DNA of 64,000 nt from Brevibacillus antibioticus (GCF_005217615.1 NZ_SZNK01000001.1:5269001-5333000); one strand, 5' to 3'. Positions 33,713 through 45,162 are shown, numbered from the stretch's first letter. Program-made: numbers and translations. The notes: generated by a model not told the origin, from the letters alone.

Positions 33713-34273
33713 GTGAGTCAATTGTTTGCTCATATTGATTCCGAGAAACTGAGTGAGATGGCGTTAGTTGACATTGCGTATGAAATTTTGCGTGAAACTA
33801 ACCGCACTTACAACTTCCGCGAGCTGATGAATGAACTGGTTGCAGTGCGCAAGCTGACTGATGAACAACTCATGGCAATCATCGCGCAAGTATACACAGA
33901 AATTAACATTGATGGCCGTTTCGTGTGCCTCGGTGACAATGTATGGGGATTGAAACGCTGGTACCCAACCGACACCGTGGAAGAAACCCAAGAGGGTGGC
34001 GGAACGAAGAAGAAGAAAATCGTCACAGAAGACGACTTCGACGATTACGATTCCGAAGACGAAGGTGTCGAAGAATACGAAGAAGACGATGTTGTCATCT
34101 TTGAGGACGAAGAGGAATTCGTCGACGAAGATTCTGAAATCGAAGAAGAAGAAATCGATGGAGAAATCGACGAGGAAGAACTCGAAGACGAAGATGATGA
34201 GATGTTCGAAGAGGACGAAGAGCTTGCGGAAGAAGAATCTGACGACGAGCTCGACGAAGCAGACGATAAATAG
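33713..34273 (+). CDS. rpoE: RNA polymerase delta subunit
   Basis: 186 residues from GTG 33713, with GGAAAGGA 10 nt upstream. The N-terminal ~90 residues are the HARE-HTH-like delta domain (SEMALVDIAYEILRETNRTY, NFRELMNELVAVRKLTDEQL, GDNVWGLKRWYPTD). The rest is an extremely acidic, probably disordered tail of Asp/Glu. Delta binds core RNA polymerase in Gram-positive bacteria, speeds recycling and makes open complexes sensitive to initiating NTPs. It lies next to pyrG, as in B. subtilis. Confidence 0.96.
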   Translation: MSQLFAHIDSEKLSEMALVDIAYEILRETNRTYNFRELMNELVAVRKLTDEQLMAIIAQVYTEINIDGRFVCLGDNVWGLKRWYPTDTVEETQEGGGTKKKKIVTEDDFDDYDSEDEGVEEYEEDDVVIFEDEEEFVDEDSEIEEEEIDGEIDEEELEDEDDEMFEEDEELAEEESDDELDEADDK

Positions 34274-34277
34274 GTCC

Positions 34278-34306
34278 TTGACTTCCGCCTAAGGGACAGA
34301 TAAAAT
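34278..34306 (+). promoter_or_regulatory. Sigma-A promoter of pyrG with GGGC start site
   Basis: TTGACT (34278-34283), 17-bp spacer, TAAAAT (34301-34306). Seven nt later comes GGGCTTC (34314-34320). In B. subtilis the pyrG transcript begins GGGC, and low CTP causes repeated addition of G. Confidence 0.85.
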
Positions 34307-34351
34307 ACTCCTTGGGCTTCACATGAAGAAGGATCAAATATGGGAAACTAT

Positions 34352-34407
34352 AAAACAAAAGTGCCCCTACCCCATTTTTGTACGGGATAGGACTCGCTTT
34401 TGTTTTT
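34352..34407 (+). terminator. CTP-responsive pyrG attenuator
   Basis: AAAACAAAAG (34352-34361) pairs with CTTTTGTTTT (34397-34406), and CCTACCC (34366-34372) pairs with GGGATAGG (34384-34391), followed by a long T run to 34417. The 5' arm includes CCCCTACCCC (34364-34373), able to pair with a poly-G 5' end made by reiterative transcription. That would prevent termination at low CTP. Confidence 0.85.
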
Positions 34408-34459
34408 CTTTTTTTTTGGAGCCGTCTTCATACGTTTTTATATGACAATTTAAGGGTGA

Positions 34460-36076
<1,617 letters not shown>

Positions 36077-36094
36077 CATAGGTCGATAAATAGA

Positions 36095-36131
36095 AAGACG
36101 CACCCGCGATGCAAAGTCGCAGGTGCGTCTT
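36095..36131. terminator. Bidirectional terminator between pyrG and the Amj-family gene
   Basis: AAGACGCACC (36095-36104) pairs with GGTGCGTCTT (36122-36131), with inner GCGA/TCGC pairing. Confidence 0.85.
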
Positions 36132-36148
36132 GTGCTTTCAAAAGCAAA

Positions 36149-36943
36149 TCAATGGAACAAGGGCGATAGCCATGCTACCCAGTAGGCAGACGGAATGAGC
36201 AGGAATTGGGCCAAAATCGTTCCGATAAAACGTGAGATCATCAGCCACAGGTACATGTCGCGAATCGATTGATGCGTGGTTTTCCCTTGCATTGCTTTTT
36301 CTGTCAAAAGGGCAATTTGCGGGTCTACCAAAATCGTCATGAAAATCGTGGCAAAACCGTTGATTAATCCAGAAGACATCGAAACAGTAGCTTTGTAATC
36401 TGGGGCTAGCAAGGTCGCGTACAACACGGACAGTACGCTGCTTGTGTAGATCGCTGTCCCCAATGCATTTAATAACAGTAATCGTTTGGGAACGCCTTTG
36501 ATTCGAAACCGGGAGATGGCTTGCCAGCTTGGTATACGGACATGATGGTGGACACGTCGGATGGTTTCGACACTAACTGCCGTACGAATCATTTGCGGAA
36601 TCGAGCCCGCTATCTCCAAGTGTGAGATCATTCGTTTCGATATTTGGACAAAAGTGGGAAACAGTACGATAGCCGCCAAGGTTCCGAGCGAGGATGATGC
36701 AATAATCACGTGCAATTGCGTGCTAGGATCAAAGTGCTCGATCGCAGCTTGATCCATCAATCCCCCAGTGAAGGGTCCTTGAATCAGGTTGGAAGTACGG
36801 GAGAGGAGCAATACGATCCCGACTAAAGACATCGCTACAGCAATCCTGCCCGTTTGTACCCCTGCAAAGCGGATTCCGTAGGTAAGTGTCTCAGTCGTAT
36901 GGATAATAAATGTTAACAAGCAAATCAGCCACAGAGCATCCAT
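36149..36943 (-). CDS. Amj-family lipid II flippase (DUF2837)
   Basis: 264 residues on the minus strand, ATG at 36943. About six membrane segments are visible: LWLICLLTFIIHTTETLTYG, IAVAMSLVGIVLLLSRTSNL, LHVIIASSSLGTLAAIVLFP, LLLNALGTAIYTSSVLSVLY, GLINGFATIFMTILVDPQIA and FIGTILAQFLLIPSAYWVAW. The opening TFIIHTTETLTYGIRFAGV is typical of the Amj (alternate to MurJ, YdaH) family, which in B. subtilis can replace MurJ in flipping lipid II. It interrupts the pyrG-spo0F neighbourhood of B. subtilis. Assignment is by recalled family pattern; no catalytic residue is known. Confidence 0.75.
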   Translation of the reverse strand: MDALWLICLLTFIIHTTETLTYGIRFAGVQTGRIAVAMSLVGIVLLLSRTSNLIQGPFTGGLMDQAAIEHFDPSTQLHVIIASSSLGTLAAIVLFPTFVQISKRMISHLEIAGSIPQMIRTAVSVETIRRVHHHVRIPSWQAISRFRIKGVPKRLLLLNALGTAIYTSSVLSVLYATLLAPDYKATVSMSSGLINGFATIFMTILVDPQIALLTEKAMQGKTTHQSIRDMYLWLMISRFIGTILAQFLLIPSAYWVAWLSPLFH

Positions 36944-37046
36944 AGTGAGTATCTGGCTCCTTGTTTGTGGGGAAATTGGTTTTTCCCATTATACTCGAAA
37001 TGAAGCCTATGGGAAATTTTTAGTTGACGTTCAGCAAAAAAGGTGA

Positions 37047-37072
37047 AGGAGTTTCCTGATTTTAGGCGAACC
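37047..37072 (+). promoter_or_regulatory. Possible sigma-H promoter of spo0F
   Basis: AGGAGTTT (37047-37054), 13-bp spacer, GAACC (37068-37072): an approximate fit to the sigma-H pattern AGGAWWW...GAAT, about 42 bp before the start codon. B. subtilis spo0F has a sigma-H promoter. Confidence 0.35.
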
Positions 37073-37113
37073 CATAATAATTAAGAAAACGCATTCGTCA
37101 GGGGGGAATCAGA

Positions 37114-37488
37114 ATGTTCGACAAACAAGATAAAAAGGTACTGGTTGTGGATGACCAGTATGGGATTCGCATTTTACTGTATGAGGTGCTAGGAAAAGAA
37201 GGGTACAAGACCTTTCAGGCAGCAAACGGGAAAATGGCATTGGAAATCGTGGAGAAAGAATCGCCAGATTTGGTTATCCTCGACATGAAGATCCCTGGGA
37301 TGGATGGTATTGAGATCTTGAAACACATCAAGAAGATCAATCAGGAAATCAAAGTCATCATGATGACAGCTTACGGAGAGCTGGACATGATCAAGGAAGC
37401 AACACAACTGGGAGCATTGACTCATTTTACAAAGCCGTTTGATATCGATGAACTACGAATGGCAGTCCATCAGCAATTAGCTTGTTAG
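37114..37488 (+). CDS. spo0F: Sporulation response regulator Spo0F
   Basis: 124 residues; ATG 37114 follows CAGGGGGGAA. A single CheY-like receiver domain without an output domain. The phosphorylated Asp57 lies in [13 protein letters not shown], the acidic pocket is VVDDQ at 12-14, the threonine in MMTAYGE and the lysine in THFTKPFDI. It carries phosphate from sporulation kinases to Spo0B in the phosphorelay. Its location upstream of fba and tal is the same as in B. subtilis. Confidence 0.95.
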   Translation: MFDKQDKKVLVVDDQYGIRILLYEVLGKEGYKTFQAANGKMALEIVEKESPDLVILDMKIPGMDGIEILKHIKKINQEIKVIMMTAYGELDMIKEATQLGALTHFTKPFDIDELRMAVHQQLAC

Positions 37489-37591
37489 GAACAGCCTGCA
37501 AAGGTCAGGGTACAAGCGTCCCTGTTAACAAATGCTTGTCTGTGGTATAATAAGCCACATGACTGAAGTCTGCTAGAGGAGGATTTACAAA

Positions 37592-38446
37592 ATGCCACTG
37601 GTACCTATGACCGCTTTTACCGAAGACGTCAAAAAGCATAAATACGCCGTCGGACAATTTAACCTGAACAATCTGGAGTTTACTCAAGCGATTACGGAAG
37701 CCGCGATGGAAGAAAAGTCGCCTGTGATCTTTGGTGTTTCTGAGGGTGCACTGAAATACATGGGGATCGATTATACAGTAGCGATTGCAAAAGTGGCTGC
37801 TGAACACGCAGGAGTTCCTGTTGCTTTGCATCTTGACCATGGTAGCAATTTCGACATGGTAATGAAGTGCATTCGTGCTGGGTTCTCTTCTGTTATGTTC
37901 GATGGTTCCCATCATTCGTTTGAAGATAACCTCCGCCTGACCAAACAGGTTGTAGAGGCTGCTCACGCTGTTGGCGTATCGGTAGAAGGTGAACTCGGTA
38001 CTATCGGCGGGGTAGAAGACGACTTGTCTGTTGACGAGGAAGATGCCACTCTGGCAAATCCTGAGGAAGCTATCCGCTTCTGGGAAGAAACAAAAGTAGA
38101 CTACGTAGCGATTGCTGTAGGTACAGCACACGGTATGTACAAAGGAGTTCCAAAAATCCGCTACGACATTATCGAAAAAGTAGCGAGCAACATTGGAGCG
38201 CCGATCGTTCTTCACGGTGGTTCTGGCGTACCAGACGAAGCGATTATCGAATCCATCCGTTTGGGCGTAGGAAAAATCAATGTAAATACAGAAAGCCAAG
38301 TCGCATGCACGGAAACAGTTCGCAAAGTGCTGGCTGCTAAGCCGAATGAGATCGACCCACGCAAATACCTGAGCCCTGCTCGCGATGCGATCAAGGAAGT
38401 AGTAAAAGGAAAAATGCGCTTGTTCGGAAGTAGCAACCGCGCGTAA
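37592..38446 (+). CDS. fba: Class II fructose-bisphosphate aldolase
   Basis: 284 residues; ATG 37592 follows GAGGAGGA. It interconverts fructose 1,6-bisphosphate with dihydroxyacetone phosphate and glyceraldehyde 3-phosphate. Zinc-ligand and active-site motifs are [49 protein letters not shown] and [11 protein letters not shown]. The gene starts a carbon and cell wall gene run fba-tal-murA-glpX-rho on one strand with short gaps. Confidence 0.96.
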   Translation: MPLVPMTAFTEDVKKHKYAVGQFNLNNLEFTQAITEAAMEEKSPVIFGVSEGALKYMGIDYTVAIAKVAAEHAGVPVALHLDHGSNFDMVMKCIRAGFSSVMFDGSHHSFEDNLRLTKQVVEAAHAVGVSVEGELGTIGGVEDDLSVDEEDATLANPEEAIRFWEETKVDYVAIAVGTAHGMYKGVPKIRYDIIEKVASNIGAPIVLHGGSGVPDEAIIESIRLGVGKINVNTESQVACTETVRKVLAAKPNEIDPRKYLSPARDAIKEVVKGKMRLFGSSNRA

Positions 38447-38460
38447 CTGGGAGGATAATC

Positions 38461-39105
38461 ATGCGTTTTTTGATTGATACAGCAAACGTTGAAGAAATCC
38501 GCGAAATTCACGAATGGGGAGTTCTTGCGGGCGTAACGACAAATCCGTCTCTGGTTGCCAAAGAAGGACGCGATTTTGTAGAAACCCTGAAAGAAATTCT
38601 CGATATTGTTGACGGTCCGATCAGTGCCGAAGTCATCAGTACAGATGCAAAAGGCATGATCGAAGAGGGAGAGAAGCTCGCTGCTCTTTCGAAAAACATC
38701 GTCATCAAGCTGCCAATGACCGCAGAAGGTTTGAAGGCAACCAAGTATTTTGCTAAACGCAAAATCAGAACAAATGTAACACTGGTGTTCTCCGCGAACC
38801 AGGCACTTTTGGCTGCGCGCTCAGGTGCGAGCTTCGTGTCTCCGTTCTTGGGACGACTGGATGATATTGGCCAAGATGGCATGCAATTGATCGAAGATAT
38901 TGCTGAAATCTTTTCTGTTCACGGTATCGACACCGAAATCATTGCGGCATCTGTGCGCCACCCCGTTCACGTAACGGAGGCAGCACGCCGTGGTTCTCAC
39001 TTCGCTACCATTCCAGCGAAAGTATTTAAACAACTCATTGCCCATCCACTGACAGACAGCGGCTTGGAGAAATTCCTCGCTGACTGGGCAAGCATGCAAA
39101 AATAA
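38461..39105 (+). CDS. tal: Transaldolase (small FSA/TalC-type)
   Basis: 214 residues; ATG 38461 follows GGGAGGAT. A short transaldolase of the pentose phosphate pathway. Signatures are [32 protein letters not shown], the Schiff-base lysine in [15 protein letters not shown] and [16 protein letters not shown]. It lies 14 bp after fba. The family also contains fructose-6-phosphate aldolases, so the exact reaction is slightly open; neighbours favour transaldolase. Confidence 0.93.
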   Translation: MRFLIDTANVEEIREIHEWGVLAGVTTNPSLVAKEGRDFVETLKEILDIVDGPISAEVISTDAKGMIEEGEKLAALSKNIVIKLPMTAEGLKATKYFAKRKIRTNVTLVFSANQALLAARSGASFVSPFLGRLDDIGQDGMQLIEDIAEIFSVHGIDTEIIAASVRHPVHVTEAARRGSHFATIPAKVFKQLIAHPLTDSGLEKFLADWASMQK

Positions 39106-39125
39106 GGACACGTGTTTGAAAGTCC

Positions 39126-39154
39126 AAGCACCTTTTCCATTGGGGAAGGTGCTT
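39126..39154 (+). terminator. Hairpin between tal and murA2
   Basis: AAGCACCTT (39126-39134) pairs with AAGGTGCTT (39146-39154) with further G-U/G-C pairs inside, followed by CTTTCC. A weak terminator or attenuator in an otherwise close gene run. Confidence 0.55.
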
Positions 39155-39185
39155 CTTTCCCGATTAAGCCTGAGGAGAGCAAAGC

Positions 39186-40469
39186 ATGGATAAGCTGATC
39201 ATCAACGGTGGAAAACCGCTCGCGGGGACGGTGACCATCAGTGGAGCAAAAAACAGCGCAGTCGCACTCATCCCAGCAGCGTTGCTGGCAGATGGACCTG
39301 TTGTTATTGAGAATCTCCCCCGTATTCAGGATGTAGGTATCTATCACGAGCTCTTGCAGGAAATGGGAGCTGACGTGCTGTTTGAAGAAGATTGGATGGA
39401 AATAGACGGACGCGGTATGAGGCTGATGCTCATGCCAAATGGTCGCATCAAAAAGCTTCGCGCCTCGTACTATTTGTGGGGAGCCTTGCTCGCCAAGTTC
39501 GGTGAAGCACAGGTTGGCTTGCCAGGTGGCTGTGATTTGGGCCCGCGTCCAGTAGATTTGCATATCAAAGGCTTTGAAGCGATGGGCGCCGAGGTGGAGA
39601 ATAAAAATGGCGTCATGACTATCCGTGCCCAAAATGGACGTTTGCAGGGTGCGCGAATTTATCTCGATCTGGTCAGTGTTGGTGCGACCATTAACATCAT
39701 GCTGGCTGCTGCCAAAGCAGACGGTGTGACCATTATTGAAAACGCTGCTCGTGAGCCTGAGATCGTCGATGTAGCAACCTTGCTCAACAATATGGGAGCA
39801 AACATCAAAGGTGCCGGAACGGACATGATCCGCATTAAAGGCGTGGAACGCTTGCGCGGATGCCGTCATACGATTATCCCTGATCGGATCGAAGCGGGTA
39901 CGTACATGATTGCGGCAGCGGCTACAAATGGTAATGTAATGGTGGAGAATGTTATTCCGAAGCATTTGGAGTCTGTAACGGCCAAGCTGCGCGAAATCGG
40001 TGCGCAAGTGGTAGAGCAGGATGACAGTATTCAAGTCATCGGACATGATTCTTATCGATCAATCGATGTGAAAACGAGTCCGTATCCGGGTTTTCCAACG
40101 GATCTCCAGCAGCCGATCACGACCTTGCTGACTCTTGCCAAAGGCTCAAGCATCGTGACGGACAACATTTACAGCTCGCGGTTTCGACATGTAGATGAAC
40201 TGCGCCGTATGGGAGCTTCCTTGAAGATTGAAGGAAGATCCGCTGTCATCGAAGGCGGAAGCAAACTGAATGGTGCCAAGGTGCTAGCTTCAGATTTGCG
40301 TGCAGGAGCAGCTTTGTTCATTGCTGGCTTGGCAACGAACGGCACGACAGAATTAGAAGGACTCGAACATATAGATCGTGGCTACGAAAACTTGGTGGGC
40401 AAGTTGCAAGCCTTGGGGGCCGATATTACTCGTGTAGGCCTGCAGAGCATGGAAAACCACCAGTGTTAA
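39186..40469 (+). CDS. murA2: UDP-N-acetylglucosamine 1-carboxyvinyltransferase (second MurA type)
   Basis: 427 residues; ATG 39186 follows TGAGGAGAGC. First committed step of peptidoglycan synthesis: transfer of enolpyruvate from PEP to UDP-GlcNAc. N-terminus [20 protein letters not shown]; the fosfomycin-target Cys116 is in [18 protein letters not shown]; later motifs are [18 protein letters not shown] and [12 protein letters not shown]. The position between tal and glpX is that of B. subtilis murAB (murZ), so this is probably the secondary paralogue; the other copy is outside the window. Confidence 0.95.
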   Translation: MDKLIINGGKPLAGTVTISGAKNSAVALIPAALLADGPVVIENLPRIQDVGIYHELLQEMGADVLFEEDWMEIDGRGMRLMLMPNGRIKKLRASYYLWGALLAKFGEAQVGLPGGCDLGPRPVDLHIKGFEAMGAEVENKNGVMTIRAQNGRLQGARIYLDLVSVGATINIMLAAAKADGVTIIENAAREPEIVDVATLLNNMGANIKGAGTDMIRIKGVERLRGCRHTIIPDRIEAGTYMIAAAATNGNVMVENVIPKHLESVTAKLREIGAQVVEQDDSIQVIGHDSYRSIDVKTSPYPGFPTDLQQPITTLLTLAKGSSIVTDNIYSSRFRHVDELRRMGASLKIEGRSAVIEGGSKLNGAKVLASDLRAGAALFIAGLATNGTTELEGLEHIDRGYENLVGKLQALGADITRVGLQSMENHQC

Positions 40470-40497
40470 CCAATCACCAGGAGAGGAGTCTTCCAGA

Positions 40498-41448
40498 ATG
40501 GAACGCAGTTTAACACTTGAACTGGTACGTGTGACTGAAGCCGCTGCTTTGGCTTCTGCCAGTTGGATGGGTCTCGGAAAAAAAGATGAGGCTGACGATG
40601 CGGCAACGACCGCAATGCGCAATGAATTTATGAAAGTGCCGATGGATGGCGTCGTAGTAATTGGCGAGGGCGAAATGGACGAAGCGCCAATGCTGTACAT
40701 CGGTGAGCGTTTGGGCCAGGGAGTGGCTCCGGCAGTCGATGTGGCTGTAGACCCTTTGGAGGGAACAAATATCCTCGCAAAAGGTACGTGGGGAGCGATT
40801 TCGGTCATTGCCATTGCTGACCGGGGAAATTTGTTGCATGCTCCTGACATGTATATGGAGAAAATGGCAGTAGGGCCTAAAGCAGTCGGCAAGGTCGATA
40901 TCAACGCACCGGTTCGTGATAACCTGAAGGCGGTAGCGCAGGCACAAGGGAAAGATATCAGCGATTTAGTCGCTATTGTACTTGACCGTGATCGTCACTC
41001 TAAGGTGATCCACGAAATTCGTGAGGCAGGCGCGCGTATTCGCCTCATCTCTGACGGAGACGTAGCTGCTGCGATCAATACCGCTTTCCCTGATACAGGT
41101 GTAGACATTTTGTTCGGTTCTGGAGGAGCTCCTGAAGGTGTTCTGGCAGCAGTTGCCTTGAAATGCCTCGGGGGAGAAATTCAGGGCAAGCTCTTGCCAC
41201 AAAATGAAGATGAGATTAAACGCTGTATCAAAATGGGCTTGATGAACCCTCATCAAGTACTGTTCATGGATGATTTGGTGAAAGGTGATGACGCCATTTT
41301 TGCCGCGACAGGTGTGACGGATGGCGAGTTGCTCAAAGGGGTTCGCTTCCAAGGAACTCGTGCGACGACCAATTCCGTTGTGATGCGTGCCAAAACCGGA
41401 ACCGTACGTTTCATTGAAGGGAACCACCGCTTAGAACGAAGCCGATAA
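40498..41448 (+). CDS. glpX: Class II fructose-1,6-bisphosphatase
   Basis: 316 residues; ATG 40498 follows AGGAGAGGAG. Dephosphorylates fructose 1,6-bisphosphate in gluconeogenesis. Metal and substrate motifs are [49 protein letters not shown] and [18 protein letters not shown], with [18 protein letters not shown] in the C-terminal part. It is the GlpX/YwjI type found at this locus in B. subtilis, and balances fba upstream. Confidence 0.95.
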   Translation: MERSLTLELVRVTEAAALASASWMGLGKKDEADDAATTAMRNEFMKVPMDGVVVIGEGEMDEAPMLYIGERLGQGVAPAVDVAVDPLEGTNILAKGTWGAISVIAIADRGNLLHAPDMYMEKMAVGPKAVGKVDINAPVRDNLKAVAQAQGKDISDLVAIVLDRDRHSKVIHEIREAGARIRLISDGDVAAAINTAFPDTGVDILFGSGGAPEGVLAAVALKCLGGEIQGKLLPQNEDEIKRCIKMGLMNPHQVLFMDDLVKGDDAIFAATGVTDGELLKGVRFQGTRATTNSVVMRAKTGTVRFIEGNHRLERSR

Positions 41449-41526
41449 ACGGTTTGTAAGAAAATCATTTTCGCATTTATTTGTTGAGCTAGGCTTTTTC
41501 AAGAGTAAATAAAGAGTGGTGGATGT

Positions 41527-42807
41527 ATGTTACTTTCTGAACTAGAAGAAAAAAAGCTGACCGATCTCTATAAGCTGGCCAAGGAATACCATATTCCGTA
41601 CTACTCCCAGCTGAAGAAGAAGGAATTGATTTTCGCGATTCTTCGAGCACGTGCGGAGCGGGATGGTCTCATGTTTATGGAGGGGGTTCTCGAAATATTG
41701 CCGGAGGGATATGGCTTCCTCCGCCCCATTAACTATCTCCCTAGCTCGGAAGATATCTACATCTCCCAGTCGCAGATTCGTCGTTTTGATCTGCGTATGG
41801 GGGATGTGGTATCAGGAAAAGCAAGACCGCCGAAGGAGAATGAACGTTATTTTGGACTCCTTCAAGTAGAGGCAGTGAACGGAGAAGACCCTGAGACAGC
41901 TGCAGAGCGTCTTCATTTCCCCGCATTAACACCGTTGTATCCTCAAACCAAGCTTGTACTGGAGACAGCCCCTGCACGTGTTTCCACTCGCCTGATGGAT
42001 CTTCTCTCTCCTGTTGGACTGGGTCAGCGTGGATTGATTGTGGCTCCGCCAAAAGCGGGGAAAACCATGCTGATCAAAGAGATTGCCAACAGCATTACTG
42101 AAAGCCGCCCGGATATCCACTTGTTTGTCTTGCTCATTGATGAGCGTCCGGAAGAGGTGACGGATATGCAGCGATCTGTCAAAGGAGAGGTAGTTGCCTC
42201 GACTTTTGACGAGGTGCCTGAGAATCACATCAAAGTTGCTGAGCTTGTCTTGGAGCGTGCAAAGCGGTTGGTTGAGCACAAAAAGGACGTGGTGATCCTG
42301 CTGGATTCCATTACACGTCTCGCTCGTGCTTACAACTTGGTTATTCCTCCAAGTGGTCGAACGTTGTCTGGTGGTATTGATCCGGCAGCTTTCCATCGTC
42401 CAAAGCGCTTTTTTGGTTCAGCGCGCAATATTGAAGAAGGCGGCAGCTTGACCATTTTGGCTACGGCCTTGGTTGAGACCGGCTCCCGTATGGACGATGT
42501 GATCTATGAGGAGTTCAAAGGAACCGGAAACATGGAGCTTCATTTGGATCGCAAGTTGGCGGAGCGCAGAATTTTCCCGGCGATCGATATCCGCCGTTCG
42601 GGTACGCGCCGCGAAGAGCTTCTGCTCACCAAAGAAGAGCTGGATAAGCTGTGGATGATCCGGAAGAACATGAATGAAACAAATGAGTTTGTAGACTCCT
42701 TTATTAAAAAGTTGGCAGATACAAAAACAAACGAAGATTTTTTGCAAACCCTTGAGTCTAAGCAACAGGGCAGAGGGAAAGCAGCTAGCACGACGGTGAG
42801 TTCATGA
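41527..42807 (+). CDS. rho: Transcription termination factor Rho
   Basis: 426 residues; ATG 41527 follows GAGTGGTGG. RNA-dependent ATPase hexamer. The N-terminal Rho helical region ([20 protein letters not shown]) and cold-shock-like RNA-binding domain ([15 protein letters not shown]) precede the ATPase core with Walker [18 protein letters not shown], the Q-loop [19 protein letters not shown] and R-loop [13 protein letters not shown]. No insertion in the N-terminal region. Its stop codon sits in the loop of an intrinsic terminator. Confidence 0.97.
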   Translation: MLLSELEEKKLTDLYKLAKEYHIPYYSQLKKKELIFAILRARAERDGLMFMEGVLEILPEGYGFLRPINYLPSSEDIYISQSQIRRFDLRMGDVVSGKARPPKENERYFGLLQVEAVNGEDPETAAERLHFPALTPLYPQTKLVLETAPARVSTRLMDLLSPVGLGQRGLIVAPPKAGKTMLIKEIANSITESRPDIHLFVLLIDERPEEVTDMQRSVKGEVVASTFDEVPENHIKVAELVLERAKRLVEHKKDVVILLDSITRLARAYNLVIPPSGRTLSGGIDPAAFHRPKRFFGSARNIEEGGSLTILATALVETGSRMDDVIYEEFKGTGNMELHLDRKLAERRIFPAIDIRRSGTRREELLLTKEELDKLWMIRKNMNETNEFVDSFIKKLADTKTNEDFLQTLESKQQGRGKAASTTVSS

Positions 42808-42828
42808 TGACTCACCGTCATTTTTTTT
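42793..42828 (+). terminator. Terminator overlapping the rho stop codon
   Basis: ACGGTGAGT (42793-42801) pairs with ACTCACCGT (42810-42818), followed by CATTTTTTTT. The rho stop codon (42805-42807) lies in the loop. Confidence 0.9.
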
Positions 42829-42882
42829 GTGGCGTTGGCATACCGTTAGGAAGGGAGCTGGAAAAGAAGGAGGAGATGCTTC

Positions 42883-43785
42883 GTGGAGTATGTTCAAGTT
42901 AGCGCTCCGGTGGAGTCACGGATGGAAGCGAAAAAAGCAGTCGTGGAGCAAGCGCTATTTCAAGCGTTTAATCCCTATGCCAGTCTGGCTTCACCTGCAC
43001 CAGCAACGAAAGGAAATTCAGTGGTGTACGCTGTTCGGCAAGGAGATACGCTATCCGGTATTGCCCAGCGCTACGGTCTTTCTTTAAAAAGTCTGGTAGA
43101 AACGAATAGCATTACGAATCCCCACCTGTTAAGCGTGGGCATGAAGCTGATCATCAAGCGTGATGAAGTTGGACATATGGTGAAACGGGGAGAAACACTG
43201 GATTACATAGCAAGGCGGTACGGTGTGAGCCGGGAGTCGTTAATCGAACGAAATCCGCTGCTAAAATGGCTGTCGGACAACCTGTATGTAGGACAGGTCG
43301 TGTATGTCCCTATCGCTAAAGGCAATCCGATGTTGGGCAACGATCCGGAGCAGAAGCGAAGTGCCGTTCAAGCAGCAAGTCGGCAAGTCATCACGAGGAT
43401 TCGCGGCGGGCTAAGTTGGCCTGTCGGAGAAGCTACGATTACAAGCGGATTTGGAGCGCGTTGGGGAAAGTCACACAAGGGGGTGGATTTGTGGAATGAA
43501 CAGGAATCAAAGACCCCGATTTTGGCAGCGAGGGCAGGAGTTGTTGTTGAGGCTGGCGCCAATCGGTCAGGGTACGGGCGGATGGTCGTGATTGATCACG
43601 GAGATGGCTTGCAAACCTTTTATGCCCATATGCGTCTCTTGCTGGTGTCACCTGGTCAAACCGTAAAAGCGGGTGAGATGTTGGGATACATGGGACAAAC
43701 GGGTAACTCTACGGGCTACCATTTGCACTTTGAAGTGCGACAGGATGATGTACCGATCAATCCACTTCCCTATCTTGGCAGATAA
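42883..43785 (+). CDS. LysM-domain M23 family peptidase (LytM-type)
   Basis: 300 residues from GTG 42883, with AAGGAGGAG upstream. No signal peptide is obvious at the N-terminus (MEYVQVSAPVESRMEAKKAV). Two LysM repeats at about 46-90 (YAVRQGDTLSGIAQRYGLSL) and 95-142 (HMVKRGETLDYIARRYGVSR) bind glycan. The C-terminal M23 metallopeptidase domain has SGFGARWGKSHKGVDLWN and TGNSTGYHLHFEVR, giving the HxxxD and HxH zinc ligands. It probably cleaves peptidoglycan peptide bridges, or spore coat/cortex material. Lack of a classical signal is odd for a wall hydrolase; some spore-associated LysM proteins share this. Confidence 0.88.
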   Translation: MEYVQVSAPVESRMEAKKAVVEQALFQAFNPYASLASPAPATKGNSVVYAVRQGDTLSGIAQRYGLSLKSLVETNSITNPHLLSVGMKLIIKRDEVGHMVKRGETLDYIARRYGVSRESLIERNPLLKWLSDNLYVGQVVYVPIAKGNPMLGNDPEQKRSAVQAASRQVITRIRGGLSWPVGEATITSGFGARWGKSHKGVDLWNEQESKTPILAARAGVVVEAGANRSGYGRMVVIDHGDGLQTFYAHMRLLLVSPGQTVKAGEMLGYMGQTGNSTGYHLHFEVRQDDVPINPLPYLGR

Positions 43786-43855
43786 CCCTATACAATTTAC
43801 ATTGCTTTTTCAATGCGATACAATGGGCAAAGCAAAGAAGCGAGGCGATTTTCCC

Positions 43856-45121
43856 ATGTATTTAGTTTATGCAGATGAAAAAGGCAATGTATACGACCAC
43901 CCAGGTCTTTTTGCAGTGGCTCGTAACGGAGATATATTGACAGAAATTCTGGAAGAAGAACTGATCCCGCTCCCGGAAGGATCGACGTTGGTCAGTTTGC
44001 CAGACACCGAGCCGATCGGAATGGACCCGGACACTGGTGAAATGGTCAAGTTGGATGGCTGTACAGCAGTAGGTGCACTTGTACCACAAGGAATTACCAG
44101 ACTCTTGCTGCCAGGCTACGTGAAAACGAACAAGGAAAGCAAGCTGCCTTTGTTTGGCTACTCCGCAGTCGTCTGGAAGGATAACCGTTTCTGGGTAACA
44201 GGTCGGGCGAGTGACGATATTTACAAATGGGACCCGTTGAACTTCCCGATGGATGAACTGCGCCAGCGAGTGGCAAAGACGTTGGAGACGTTTCCGCAAA
44301 ACCGCATTTTGAACCATTTGTCTCACTGTGCGTTGGAGTATGAATGCTTGACGGCCTCCAATAACTTTTTCAACCGCTGGGAAGGCAGCTTGCCTGTTTC
44401 CTATACCTGTAATGCCGGTTGCTACGGCTGTATTTCCGAGCAACCAGATGACAGTGGATTCCCTTCTCCACAGACGCGGATGAATTTCAAGCCGACAGAG
44501 GACGAGCTGGTGGAAGTCATGCTGCACCACCTGAAGTCACCGGAGAGCATCATCAGCTTCGGACAGGGCTGTGAGGGTGAGCCTTCTACGATGGCTTCCA
44601 TTATCGTTCCAGCGATGCGTCGTGTACGGGAAACAACAGATATGGGCTTTATCAACATCAATACGAATGCGGGCTTGACGGATCATATCAAAGGCATTGT
44701 CGATGCCGGACTTGATCTGATGCGCGTGAGTATTATCAGTGCGATTGACGAACACTATAATGCTTACTATCGCCCGCGCAACTACACATTGGAAAATGTA
44801 GCGCGTTCTGCTGAGTACGCTGCATCCAAGGGTGTGTATACGTCCATTAACTACTTGTGCTTCCCTGGCGTGTTTGACCGCGAAGAGGAAATGGAAGCGA
44901 TGATCGAGTTCATCCGCAGAACAGGCATTAAGCTGATTCAGTTGCGGAATCTGAATATCGATCCAGAGAGCTACTTGGCGATGATTCCAAAAGCGCAAGG
45001 CGAAGTATTCGGCATGAAGCAAGCCATCGAAATTTATCAGCAGGAACTGCCAGATGTCGTGATCGGTTCGTTTACACATATTCCACCAGATCAACTCCAG
45101 CGCAGGAAAAACATGGCGTAA
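43856..45121 (+). CDS. Radical SAM domain protein of unknown function
   Basis: 421 residues from ATG 43856 (MYLVYADEKGNVYDHPGLFA) with GCGAGGCG about 10 nt upstream; ATG 43823 is the alternative. An N-terminal ~170-residue domain is followed by a radical SAM core with cluster motif CNAGCYGC (about residues 185-192), the GQGCEGEPS glycine motif, ININTNAGLT and VSIISAIDEHYNAYYRPRNY. The C-terminal part reads IKLIQLRNLNIDPE. Substrate and partner are unknown; no peptide or tRNA substrate gene is adjacent. It lies between the peptidase gene and rpmE on the same strand. Confidence 0.85.
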   Translation: MYLVYADEKGNVYDHPGLFAVARNGDILTEILEEELIPLPEGSTLVSLPDTEPIGMDPDTGEMVKLDGCTAVGALVPQGITRLLLPGYVKTNKESKLPLFGYSAVVWKDNRFWVTGRASDDIYKWDPLNFPMDELRQRVAKTLETFPQNRILNHLSHCALEYECLTASNNFFNRWEGSLPVSYTCNAGCYGCISEQPDDSGFPSPQTRMNFKPTEDELVEVMLHHLKSPESIISFGQGCEGEPSTMASIIVPAMRRVRETTDMGFININTNAGLTDHIKGIVDAGLDLMRVSIISAIDEHYNAYYRPRNYTLENVARSAEYAASKGVYTSINYLCFPGVFDREEEMEAMIEFIRRTGIKLIQLRNLNIDPESYLAMIPKAQGEVFGMKQAIEIYQQELPDVVIGSFTHIPPDQLQRRKNMA

Positions 45122-45132
45122 TCGGCCAACCA

Positions 45133-45162
45133 GTTGCATTTCGACAGTGTTTCATGCTACTA
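45133..45162 (+). promoter_or_regulatory. Possible sigma-A promoter of rpmE
   Basis: TTGCAT at about 45133, 18-bp spacer, TACTAT at about 45157, some 65 bp before the rpmE start. Confidence 0.4.
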
